Shown piece after piece: positions 1-4,871 of a stretch of 5,905 bases of DNA. The notes under the pieces were generated by a model. The model was not told the DNA's origin. It did no database searches and saw only the letters and a list, made by a program, of their open reading frames with translations. Position 1 is the stretch's first letter. Each line of letters begins with the position of its first letter. The DNA is from an uncultured Faecalibacterium sp. Its GTDB lineage: Bacteria > Bacillota > Clostridia > Oscillospirales > Ruminococcaceae. The stretch lies in assembly GCA_900765105.1 (NCBI GenBank), contig CAAFQM010000114.1, positions 1 through 5,905 on the forward strand, in the 5' to 3' direction. Made by a program: the position numbers and the translations under genes.

Positions 1-74
1 AAGCTGCAAACCTTCTTGCGGCCGCGACGCATGGGGCGTGCGGGGCGAGAGCCTTCGGTTCTTTCAAAAGCCAT
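1..74 (-). CDS. rpsR: 30S ribosomal protein bS18, N-terminal fragment
   Basis: Ribosomal protein S18, a small-subunit protein that pairs with S6 on the platform of the 30S subunit. Only the first 24 codons plus two bases lie in the window; the gene runs off the left edge. The visible N-terminus, MAFERTEGSRPARPMRRGRK, continues into KKVCS, the basic Arg/Lys-rich start followed by the first conserved Cys of S18. The ATG at 74-72 is preceded by a strong Shine-Dalgarno sequence, TAGGAGGTAA (90-81). It is the third gene of the rpsF-ssb-rpsR operon, 46 nt downstream of the ssb stop codon. Its position after S6 and SSB is the classic bacterial order and supports the call despite the short fragment. 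Confidence 0.93.
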   Translation of the reverse strand, partial: MAFERTEGSRPARPMRRGRKKVCS

Positions 75-100
75 TGCTTATTACCTCCTATTGGATTTTT

Positions 101-115
101 AACGGTCAGACCGTT
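101..115. repeat. 15-nt perfect palindrome between ssb and rpsR
   Basis: AACGGTC-A-GACCGTT is a perfect 7+7 inverted repeat with a one-base centre, so an RNA hairpin would open one or two pairs to make a loop. It lies between the ssb stop (121) and the rpsR ribosome binding site (81-90). On the operon strand it is followed by AAAAATCC, not a U-run, so it is not an intrinsic terminator. It could be an mRNA-processing or stability element that adjusts rpsR against ssb expression; that role is inference. Confidence 0.55.
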
Positions 116-120
116 TCGGA

Positions 121-600
121 TCAGAACGGCAGGTCGTCGCTGTCGTCGATGACGGCGAAGTCGTCTGCACTGCCGGCGGAATAGCTGGGAGCTGCCTCCA
201 CAGCGGCCGGGCGGGCAGGCGCTGCGTTCTGGTAGGACGGAGCGGAATTCTGATATCCTGCTCCGCCGCCTGCATTGCTGCTCTTGGGGCCTGCAAAGTT
301 GATGTTGTTGGCCACGACCTCCACAGCGGTGCGGTTGTTACCGTTCTTATCCTGATACTGGCGGGTCTGAAGACTGCCTTCAATGGCGATCAGACTGCCC
401 TTCTGGAAATACTTGCTCACAAACTCGGCCTGCTGGCGCCATGCAACGATATCGATGAAATCGGCCTGACGCTGTTCGCCCTGACGTGCAAAATTGCGGT
501 CGCAGGCGATGCGGAAGCTGCACACATTGGTGCCCTGCTGCGTAGTACGCAGTTCAGGGTCAGCCACAAGGCGGCCCATGATGGCGACGACATTCAACAT
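121..600 (-). CDS. ssb: single-stranded DNA-binding protein SSB
   Basis: Homotetrameric ssDNA-binding protein that coats single strands in replication, recombination and repair and recruits partners through its C-terminal tip. The 159-aa product has an N-terminal OB-fold (about residues 1-103) opening MLNVVAIMGRLVADPELR, with the family aromatic positions F48, W54 and Y82. A low-complexity linker (about 106-145) rich in Gly, Ala, Ser, Asn, Pro and Tyr follows, then the acidic tip DDSDDLPF (152-159), the hallmark partner-binding motif. Length is normal for Firmicutes SSB. The ATG at 600-598 has a purine-rich ribosome site, AAAGGGAGA (616-608). It lies 30 nt downstream of rpsF and upstream of rpsR, the usual place for the replicative SSB, which argues against a plasmid or prophage paralogue. 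Confidence 0.97.
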   Translation of the reverse strand: MLNVVAIMGRLVADPELRTTQQGTNVCSFRIACDRNFARQGEQRQADFIDIVAWRQQAEFVSKYFQKGSLIAIEGSLQTRQYQDKNGNNRTAVEVVANNINFAGPKSSNAGGGAGYQNSAPSYQNAAPARPAAVEAAPSYSAGSADDFAVIDDSDDLPF

Positions 601-630
601 TTTACGGTCTCCCTTTCTGTCAACGAAGGA

Positions 631-915
631 TTACTCCTCGTGAGCAACGATCAGGCTGCGCATAACGCCCTCAGTGATCTTGTACACACGGTCCAGCTCA
701 GCGGGGAAGCTGGGCTCGCTGGTGAAGTTGATCACAGTGTAGACGCCTTCCTCCTCGTCGTTGATGGGGTAGGCCAGACGGCGCTTGCCCCACTCGTCGA
801 TGGAATCGATCGTGCCGTTAGCCTCGATCAGGGACTTGAACTTACCCACCAGAGCGGCGGTAGCCTCCTCGTCGAGGGCGGCGCTGGTAATCACCATGGT
901 TTCGTACTTTGCCAT
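631..915 (-). CDS. rpsF: 30S ribosomal protein bS6
   Basis: Ribosomal protein S6, which binds 16S rRNA cooperatively with S18 during 30S platform assembly. The 94-aa product (MAKYETMVITSAALDEEATA at the start) shows the S6 pattern: a first beta-strand YETMVI, the WGKRRLAYPI strand/turn near residues 42-51, a YTVINF strand near 59-64 and a C-terminal MRSLIV segment. The start was placed at 915-913 because AGGAGGTG lies at the right distance (930-923) and MAKYETM matches S6 N-termini. An in-frame upstream ATG at 972-970 would add 19 unrelated residues and has no ribosome site. It is the promoter-proximal gene of rpsF-ssb-rpsR. The leader of about 104 nt contains hairpins that may serve S6:S18 feedback control. 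Confidence 0.97.
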   Translation of the reverse strand: MAKYETMVITSAALDEEATAALVGKFKSLIEANGTIDSIDEWGKRRLAYPINDEEEGVYTVINFTSEPSFPAELDRVYKITEGVMRSLIVAHEE

Positions 916-958
916 TTTGTAGCACCTCCTTTTGGACTTAAGGGCCCTGCAATCACAG

Positions 959-1020
959 AGCCAAGGGTACACAGCAGGCGCGGCGTCGCGACTGCTGTGC
1001 GGCTTGTCTGTTCAGACAGC
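959..1020 (-). promoter_or_regulatory. structured rpsF leader: 5'-end hairpin and GC-rich hairpin, possible S6:S18 site
   Basis: Two hairpins lie between the predicted transcript start (about 1019) and the rpsF ribosome site. The first (1020-1002) pairs TGTCT with AGACA around GAAC, plus an outer GC pair, right at the RNA 5' end. The second (999-970) pairs CACAGCAG with CTGCTGTG, then after one mismatch CGCG with CGCG around a four-base loop. An optional outer AGCC/GGCT helix (1004-1001 with 962-959) would leave an asymmetric internal loop. No U-run follows, so neither is a terminator. S6:S18 feedback on rpsF leaders is known in several bacteria; whether this RNA has the exact binding motif is not shown here. 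Confidence 0.55.
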
Positions 1021-1025
1021 AATTT

Positions 1026-1054
1026 ATTATAGCAAGCTTCGCGGAATCTGTCAA
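1026..1054 (-). promoter_or_regulatory. sigma-A promoter of rpsF-ssb-rpsR
   Basis: On the minus strand, TTGACA (1054-1049), a 17-nt spacer and TATAAT (1031-1026) match the housekeeping consensus at every position, and TGC before the -10 box (1034-1032) adds an extended -10. AT-rich sequence upstream (about 1064-1099) could act as an UP element. Transcription should begin near 1019, about 104 nt before the rpsF start codon. Such a strong promoter fits a ribosomal protein operon. Confidence 0.92.
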
Positions 1055-1063
1055 GCGTTTGAC

Positions 1064-1091
1064 GCAAAATATTCTGAAAAAAATATTTTGC
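1064..1091. repeat. perfect 10+10 bp inverted repeat in divergent promoter region, candidate operator
   Basis: GCAAAATATT (1064-1073) and AATATTTTGC (1082-1091) are perfect inverted copies separated by 8 bp. The right arm overlaps the -35 box of the antiporter promoter (1088-1093); the left arm begins 9 bp upstream of the rpsF -35. The size, symmetry and position suit a dimeric regulator, but the AT-rich sequence could equally be an UP element or bent DNA. No regulator gene is adjacent. Confidence 0.5.
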
Positions 1092-1116
1092 TTTTTTTGC
1101 GGAAGAGGACTATAAT
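1088..1116 (+). promoter_or_regulatory. sigma-A-type promoter of the antiporter gene
   Basis: TTGCTT (1088-1093), a 17-nt spacer and a perfect TATAAT (1111-1116) face the antiporter gene. The -10 box is embedded in the palindrome GACTATAATATAGTC (1108-1122). Transcription should begin near 1123, giving a leader of about 230 nt before the start codon. The promoter is back to back with that of rpsF. Confidence 0.75.
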
Positions 1117-1122
1117 ATAGTC

Positions 1123-1353
1123 GCTTTCCAGCAATGAGGCATAGAGTGCTACTACCCGGGCGGCGGGCCGGGAGTTTCTCTGAGGACCGTCCGCTGGGGT
1201 GGGACCCTGTTGCCGCAAGGCGGCAATAGGGCGGGCGATGGAATGGCCCGATTCGTGTCCGAAGAGAAAGCTACCGGCCCGCCCGGCATTCCACTGACGT
1301 CGGCAAGCAGGAAAGGGATAAAAAGTATTTATAAAGGAAAGGAAGGATGTTTT
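1123..1353 (+). promoter_or_regulatory. long structured pseudoknotted leader RNA of the antiporter gene (riboswitch-like)
   Basis: A structured RNA fills this 231-nt gene-free stretch. Its closing helix pairs 1156-1163 with 1279-1286 and 1167-1171 with 1274-1278 (bulge 1164-1166). It continues as 1173-1174/1271-1272, 1175-1181/1263-1269, tandem G-A mismatches (1182-1183 opposite 1261-1262) and 1184-1187/1257-1260. Inside are three hairpins: a short one, 1189-1192/1202-1205 with a G-rich loop; a 12-bp one, 1205-1216/1220-1231 (one G-U pair; base 1205 is shared with the short one); and 1232-1236/1246-1250. The loop of the last (GGAATG, 1240-1245) matches CATTCC (1287-1292), just 3' of the closing helix, giving a 6-bp pseudoknot. 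The RNA lies between a promoter and an ion antiporter. No U-run follows, so control would act on translation or stability. The class is unidentified. Confidence 0.75.
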
Positions 1354-2550
1354 GTGACTTCGGTATTCCGTAATCTGGCAATTATCATCCTCAGTGCAAA
1401 GTTCTGCGGCCTTGTGGCCCGCAAATGCAAAGCCCCGCAGGTGGTGGGCGAGATCCTCGCCGGCCTGCTCATCGGCCCGTGCGTGCTGAACCTTGTGCAG
1501 ACCAGCGACTCTATCTCCACCTTTGCGGAGATCGGCGTGGTGCTGCTGATGTTCTCCACCGGCCTTGGCACCAACCTCAAGGAGCTGATCAAGGCCGGCC
1601 CCATCGCCACCCTGGTCGCCTGCGTGGGCGTGGCGGTGCCGCTGGCGGGCGGCACGCTGCTGTACAGCCTGTTCTATGGCTTTGCAGCAGTAGGCAGCGC
1701 GGAGTTCTATCGCGCACTGTTCATCGGTACCATCATGACCGCCACCAGCGTGTCCATCACGGTGGCCACCCTGCAGGAGATGGGCCACCTGAAGAGCTTC
1801 CTCGGCACCACCATCGTCAGCGCCGCCGTCATCGATGACGTCATCGGCATCGTGGTGCTCACCTGCGTGCTGGGCGCAAGCAGCGGCACCGGCACGGGTC
1901 TGGGCAAGGTGCTGTTCAATACCCTGCTGTTCTTTGCCACTGCCGTGGGCATGGGCATCGTGGTGCACTACGCCATGAAATGGCTGGACAAGCGCAACCC
2001 CCATACCCAGCGCATCACTATCGTGAGCGTTGCGTTCTGCTTTGCCATGGCCTACATCGCCGAGGAATACTTCGGCATCGCCGATATCACCGGTGCGTAC
2101 ATCGCGGGCATCGTGCTGTGCACGATCGATGATGCTTCCTATGTGGAGCGCCGTGTGGATATCAGCAACTATGTGCTGTTTTCACCGGTGTTCTTCGCGT
2201 CCATCGGGCTCAAGACCGATATCAGCGGCCTGACGCCGGAGATCCTGCTGTTCTGCGTCTGCTTTGTCATTGTGGCGCTTATCACAAAGATCATCGGCTG
2301 CGGCCTTGCTGCAAAGATCTGCCGCTTCAACTGGGGCGACAGCCTGAAGGTGGGCGTCGGCATGATGACCCGCGGCGAGGTGGCGCTGATCGTTGCCCAG
2401 AAGGGCCTTGCCATCGGCGTGGTGGATGCGGTGTACTTCACCGCGGTTATCCTGCTCATCGTGGTGTCCAGCGTGGCCACCCCGCTGGTGCTGAAGGCGC
2501 TGTTCACCAAACAGCCCCCGCAGCCGCATCCCAGTCAGGTGCAGGCATAA
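1354..2550 (+). CDS. CPA2-family cation:proton antiporter (Kef/NapA-like, no regulatory domain)
   Basis: Membrane antiporter exchanging Na+ or K+ for protons. The 398-aa product is a bare Na_H_Exchanger domain of about 12-13 hydrophobic segments. CPA2 hallmarks are visible: APQVVGEILAGLLIGP (27-42), MLLMFSTGL-like LLMFSTGLGTNL (64-75), the discontinuous-helix stretch TATSVSITVATL (129-140), VIDDVIGI (159-166) with Asp161-Asp162, FFASIGLKTDI (280-290) and MMTRGEVALIVAQKG (337-351). The Asp-Asp pair resembles electrogenic Na+/H+ exchangers such as NapA, whereas E. coli KefC has Gln-Asp there. The C-terminus ends soon after the last membrane segment, with no TrkA-N/RCK domain. The GTG at 1354 is chosen because AAAGGAAGG (1338-1346) precedes it at good spacing; an ATG at 1347 is out of frame. 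The ion is not determined by sequence. It is a single-gene unit with a structured leader and its own terminator. Confidence 0.93.
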   Translation: MTSVFRNLAIIILSAKFCGLVARKCKAPQVVGEILAGLLIGPCVLNLVQTSDSISTFAEIGVVLLMFSTGLGTNLKELIKAGPIATLVACVGVAVPLAGGTLLYSLFYGFAAVGSAEFYRALFIGTIMTATSVSITVATLQEMGHLKSFLGTTIVSAAVIDDVIGIVVLTCVLGASSGTGTGLGKVLFNTLLFFATAVGMGIVVHYAMKWLDKRNPHTQRITIVSVAFCFAMAYIAEEYFGIADITGAYIAGIVLCTIDDASYVERRVDISNYVLFSPVFFASIGLKTDISGLTPEILLFCVCFVIVALITKIIGCGLAAKICRFNWGDSLKVGVGMMTRGEVALIVAQKGLAIGVVDAVYFTAVILLIVVSSVATPLVLKALFTKQPPQPHPSQVQA

Positions 2551-2564
2551 AAGATTTAAAATTG

Positions 2565-2580
2565 CCTCCGGCGGAAATGC
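2565..2580 (+). repeat. inverted partial copy of the downstream terminator (possible antiterminator)
   Basis: CCTCCGGCGGAAATGC matches the reverse complement of terminator bases 2663-2678 at 15 of 16 positions, and the one difference (G2573 opposite U2670) is a G-U wobble in RNA. The antiporter transcript could thus form a 16-bp helix that excludes the terminator hairpin. It could also be a relic of a duplicated terminator. Confidence 0.5.
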
Positions 2581-2596
2581 GCTTTGCAAAATCCAT

Positions 2597-2644
2597 AAGC
2601 CTTTTCCACGCGGTCGCACTCTGTCCGGGAAACCGGAAAAGCTT
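2597..2644 (+). repeat. hairpins in the antiporter 3' UTR
   Basis: AAGC and TTTTCC (2597-2607, with C2601 bulged) pair with GGAAAAGCTT (2635-2644), a 10-bp stem. A competing hairpin, TCCGG-GAAA-CCGGA (2624-2637), has a GNRA-type tetraloop. Both lie between the antiporter stop codon and the terminator. No coding sequence is evident in 2551-2655. Confidence 0.45.
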
Positions 2645-2649
2645 CCAAT

Positions 2650-2693
2650 AAAAAATCCTCCGGCATTTCTGCCGGAGGACTTTCTTTTTTTTT
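2650..2693. terminator. bidirectional intrinsic terminator shared by the antiporter gene and galU
   Basis: A perfect 9-bp stem, TCCTCCGGC (2656-2664) with GCCGGAGGA (2671-2679), encloses the six-base loop ATTTCT. On the plus strand it is followed by a T-rich tract (2681-2693). On the minus strand the six A's at 2650-2655 region give a T-run after the same stem, just past the galU stop codon at 2697. It therefore serves both convergent genes. Confidence 0.92.
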
Positions 2694-2696
2694 AAC

Positions 2697-3572
2697 TTAC
2701 AGCGTCTTACAGAACTCTTTCAGATAGGCGCGGAAATCCTCGCCGATCTCGGGGTGCTGCAGCGCCAGCTCCACCTGTGCTTCCACCACCTTGAGCTTGT
2801 TGCCCATGTCGTAGTGCTTGCCGGTAAACTCCACCGCCGTCATGCCGCCGCGGTTGCGGGCGTACTCGGCCATGGCGTCGGTCAGCTGAATCTCGCCGCC
2901 GACACCGGGCTTGGTGTGGGCGAGGATATCATAAATCTCCGGGGTCAGCAGCACGCGGCCCAGAATGGAATAGTTGCTGAACTCTTCGCCCTTTTTGGGC
3001 TTCTCGATCATATCGTCCACGAAGAAGTAGTTGTCGTGGATGGGGGTGGTCTTCAGGCTGCAGTAGCGGCTCACGTCGGCCCATGGCACGGCAGAAACGC
3101 CCGCCACCGGGCGGCCGAACTCCTCGTAGGCGCGGATCAGCTGGGCGCACACCGGGTCCTCACCCCAGATCACATCGTCGCCGTAGATGACCACGAACGG
3201 GTCGTCGCCGGTAAAGGCTTTGGCGGTGTTCACCGCGTGGCCCAGACCCAGCGTTTCCTTCTGGCGTACAAAGTAGATGTTGGCCAGATTGGCGATGCCG
3301 AGGCATTCTTCCAGCATCTTTTCCTTGCCGGGCTTTGCCAGCTTTTCTTCCAGCTCAGGGCTGCGGTCGAAGTGGTCCTCGATGATGCTCTGGTTGCGGC
3401 CCAGAATGATGAGGATATCGGTGATGCCGGAGCGCACGGCCTCTTCCACCAGATACTGGATGGCGGGCTTGTCCACGATGGGCAGCATCCCCTTGGGCAT
3501 GGCCTTGGTGGCAGGCAGCACACGGGTGCCGAGACCCGCCGCAGGGATGACGGCTTTGGTCACTTTTTTCAT
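2697..3572 (-). CDS. galU: UTP--glucose-1-phosphate uridylyltransferase
   Basis: Makes UDP-glucose and pyrophosphate from UTP and glucose-1-phosphate in the cytoplasm, supplying glycolipid, polysaccharide and cell-envelope synthesis and galactose use. The 291-aa product is a full-length bacterial GalU. It has the nucleotide-binding signature GLGTRVLPATKAMPKGMLP (13-31), VDKPAIQYLVEEAV (33-46), GLGHAV (109-114), the metal-binding GDD (131-133), EKP (190-192), YSILGRVLLTPEIYDIL (201-217), GGEIQLTDAM (225-234) and a GNKLK segment (257-261). The usual PKEMLP reads PKGMLP here (Gly28). The ATG at 3572-3570 follows AGGAGAG (3586-3580). It starts 68 nt after the upstream RING/DUF2628 gene with no clear terminator or promoter between, so they are probably cotranscribed. 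Substrate preference within the family rests on the GalU motifs. Confidence 0.95.
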   Translation of the reverse strand: MKKVTKAVIPAAGLGTRVLPATKAMPKGMLPIVDKPAIQYLVEEAVRSGITDILIILGRNQSIIEDHFDRSPELEEKLAKPGKEKMLEECLGIANLANIYFVRQKETLGLGHAVNTAKAFTGDDPFVVIYGDDVIWGEDPVCAQLIRAYEEFGRPVAGVSAVPWADVSRYCSLKTTPIHDNYFFVDDMIEKPKKGEEFSNYSILGRVLLTPEIYDILAHTKPGVGGEIQLTDAMAEYARNRGGMTAVEFTGKHYDMGNKLKVVEAQVELALQHPEIGEDFRAYLKEFCKTL

Positions 3573-3640
3573 GATTCAACTCTCCTGTTACGTTTGGAAT
3601 ACTAAGCGGCGGGCACGGGACCGCACCGCAGAAACAGCGG

Positions 3641-4603
3641 TCAGAGCATCCCGGCAAGGGCGTCGAGATTGGGGCCGAGCAGCAGGGTGCAGCAGGAACC
3701 CACCATCATCAGCAGCACGAACGCCCCGATGACGGCCGCCCAGCTTACGCCGCCCTGCGCCGCCAGCACAGCACGGCGCTTTTCGGCATCCGGGAACTCC
3801 TTGCGGATGCGGCGGATGTGCCCGGCAGCGCTCTTGCGGTACAGCCACTTGGCAAACAGGGTGCGCATCAGTACCAGCACAAAGCTGAGCAGCGACACGA
3901 TGCGCGAAAGCACCACCAGCGTGCCGGCGGTGAGACCGGCAGTCAGCGGGCTTCCGGTGATCTGCATCAGGTCCAGTACGGTGGGGATGGCCAGCACCAT
4001 CTCGGCGGCCAGAAACGCAAAAGCGGGCTTCCACGCCTTGCGGTAGAAGAAGTAGAACGGCCCGAAGATCAGCGCCGGGAAGCACATGGAAACTTTGGTA
4101 TGCTGCAGCTCCATGCGGCTGTAGTCGTTCAGGTAGATGGGAGCCGCCTTGCCGATGTAGTCCGACCAGTCGCTGCTGGGGATACCGTCGATCAGCTCGT
4201 CCTGCCCAAAGGCGGTGCGCACGTTCTGCCGGGTGGGGCGCTCGATGTTCTGGCGGTAGAAGCTCTCGTAATCAAAGGTCTCATCGTCCTCGTCCCGGGC
4301 GGCGCGGCGGTCGTTCGGCTCTACGGCAGACTCCGGCGGCATGGCCGCGCCGCAGCACCGGCACACGGTCTCGCTGCGCAGAGTGCGCTCACCGCAGGCC
4401 GGGCAGGTGCGCAGCTCGGCGTCCTGATAGGGGAACTTCCACTCGTAGCCCGCGCCGTGGGCACGGGTGTGGATGCAGCGCCCCAGTTTGTCGTAGCAGT
4501 CGCGGTGGTAGGGGGCACCGCAGTCGGGGCAGACAACGATGTCGTCTTTGAGGGTCAGGGGCTTTCCGCAGCCCTCACAGGGACAGCCATAATATTTCGG
4601 CAT
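3641..4603 (-). CDS. RING-finger/zinc-ribbon DUF2628 membrane protein, function unknown
   Basis: A 320-aa protein of unknown function with three parts. Residues 7-49 form a prokaryotic RING-like zinc site: C9/C12, C25/C28, H33/C36, C43/H45, including the CPDCGAPYHRDCYDKLGRC stretch. Residues 67-85 are a second zinc ribbon (C67/C70, C81/C84). After an acidic linker (about 91-112), residues 145-200 match DUF2628: SDYIGKAAPIYLNDY followed by FPALIFGPFYFFYRKAWK (175-192). Hydrophobic segments near 194-213, 219-246 and 289-315 indicate membrane anchoring, with the zinc head probably cytoplasmic. The ATG at 4603 follows AGGAGGA (4614-4608). Similar RING-DUF2628 proteins occur in Clostridia, where they are annotated only by domain. 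Ubiquitin-type ligase activity should not be assumed. It precedes galU in the same direction. Confidence 0.88.
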   Translation of the reverse strand: MPKYYGCPCEGCGKPLTLKDDIVVCPDCGAPYHRDCYDKLGRCIHTRAHGAGYEWKFPYQDAELRTCPACGERTLRSETVCRCCGAAMPPESAVEPNDRRAARDEDDETFDYESFYRQNIERPTRQNVRTAFGQDELIDGIPSSDWSDYIGKAAPIYLNDYSRMELQHTKVSMCFPALIFGPFYFFYRKAWKPAFAFLAAEMVLAIPTVLDLMQITGSPLTAGLTAGTLVVLSRIVSLLSFVLVLMRTLFAKWLYRKSAAGHIRRIRKEFPDAEKRRAVLAAQGGVSWAAVIGAFVLLMMVGSCCTLLLGPNLDALAGML

Positions 4604-4634
4604 GGTTTCCTCCTGATTTTTGGTTCATACTGGT

Positions 4635-4663
4635 ATTATACTCCCCTGCAGGAGAAAAGAAAA
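4635..4663 (-). promoter_or_regulatory. probable promoter of the RING/DUF2628-galU unit
   Basis: On the minus strand a perfect TATAAT (4640-4635) lies 32 nt upstream of the start codon. At 17-nt spacing the -35 is only TTTTCT (4663-4658), a weak match. The spacer contains the palindrome CCTGCAGG (4645-4652). The predicted leader is about 25 nt. Confidence 0.6.
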
Positions 4664-4706
4664 GCCAAAAATCTTCAAAATTCCAGCAGGATAATGGTTT
4701 TACCCC

Positions 4707-4735
4707 TTTACTTTAACACAAATTGTGGGTATACT
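4707..4735 (+). promoter_or_regulatory. probable promoter of prfB
   Basis: TTTACT (4707-4712), a 17-nt spacer and TATACT (4730-4735) form a reasonable sigma-A promoter. Transcription would begin near 4742, leaving a leader of about 130 nt. It is divergent from the RING/DUF2628 promoter at 4635-4663. Confidence 0.65.
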
Positions 4736-4759
4736 AGTGAAGTATCTGTGTATAAACTG

Positions 4760-4825
4760 TGTCTTTTGGAAAAAGGCAAAAGCCTTCCCCCAGAGGGAAG
4801 CCTTCAGCAGTTCCCCCAAAAGACA
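4760..4825 (+). promoter_or_regulatory. stem-loop element in the prfB leader
   Basis: A perfect 10-bp outer stem pairs 4760-4769 (TGTCTTTTGG) with 4816-4825 (CCAAAAGACA). Inside, AAGG (4773-4776) can pair with CCTT (4801-4804), enclosing a 6-bp hairpin CTTCCC (4784-4789)/GGGAAG (4795-4800). An alternative hairpin, AAGGC-AAAA-GCCTT (4773-4786), excludes the inner pairs. No U-run follows, so it is not a terminator. It may be a prfB control element or a copy of a short palindromic intergenic repeat of this lineage. The rest of 4604-4871 holds promoters and the prfB ribosome site only. Confidence 0.6.
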
Positions 4826-4871
4826 ACTTCCGTTAAATGTAACCCCCAACCAGACGAGAGGAACCAAGAGA

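Noticed and set aside
1134..1229. 31-codon upstream ORF in the leader
   Set aside because: No ribosome binding site, and it runs through paired segments of the structured RNA.
1182..1262. Kink-turn at the tandem G-A step of the leader helix
   Set aside because: The G-A/G-A mismatches are present, but the three-base bulge that a canonical kink-turn needs next to them is absent.
1123..1353. Firm assignment of the antiporter leader to the ydaO/c-di-AMP riboswitch
   Set aside because: The general plan (variable hairpin, then a hairpin whose loop pairs 3' of P1) is similar, but the conserved GAAUC-like and CAGCUAAC-like ydaO stretches are not seen. T-box, lysine, SAM, TPP, cobalamin and guanidine hallmarks were also not found.
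1210..1353. Upstream TTG start (1210) adding 48 residues to the antiporter
   Set aside because: The extension is non-hydrophobic, lies in the structured RNA and has no ribosome site; GTG 1354 has one and begins directly before the first membrane segment.
1347..1373. Eight-codon ORF starting ATG 1347, overlapping the antiporter start
   Set aside because: Out of frame and directly abutting the ribosome site, so spacing is too short; it looks incidental.
1051..2004. 317-codon minus-strand reading frame opposite the antiporter
   Set aside because: His/Ala/Gly-rich nonsense typical of antisense frames in GC-rich genes; it also spans the rpsF promoter and leader RNA.
3625..3641. Terminator between the RING/DUF2628 gene and galU
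   Set aside because: ACCGC/GCGGT gives only a 5-bp stem with a 7-nt loop, and no T-run follows on the minus strand.
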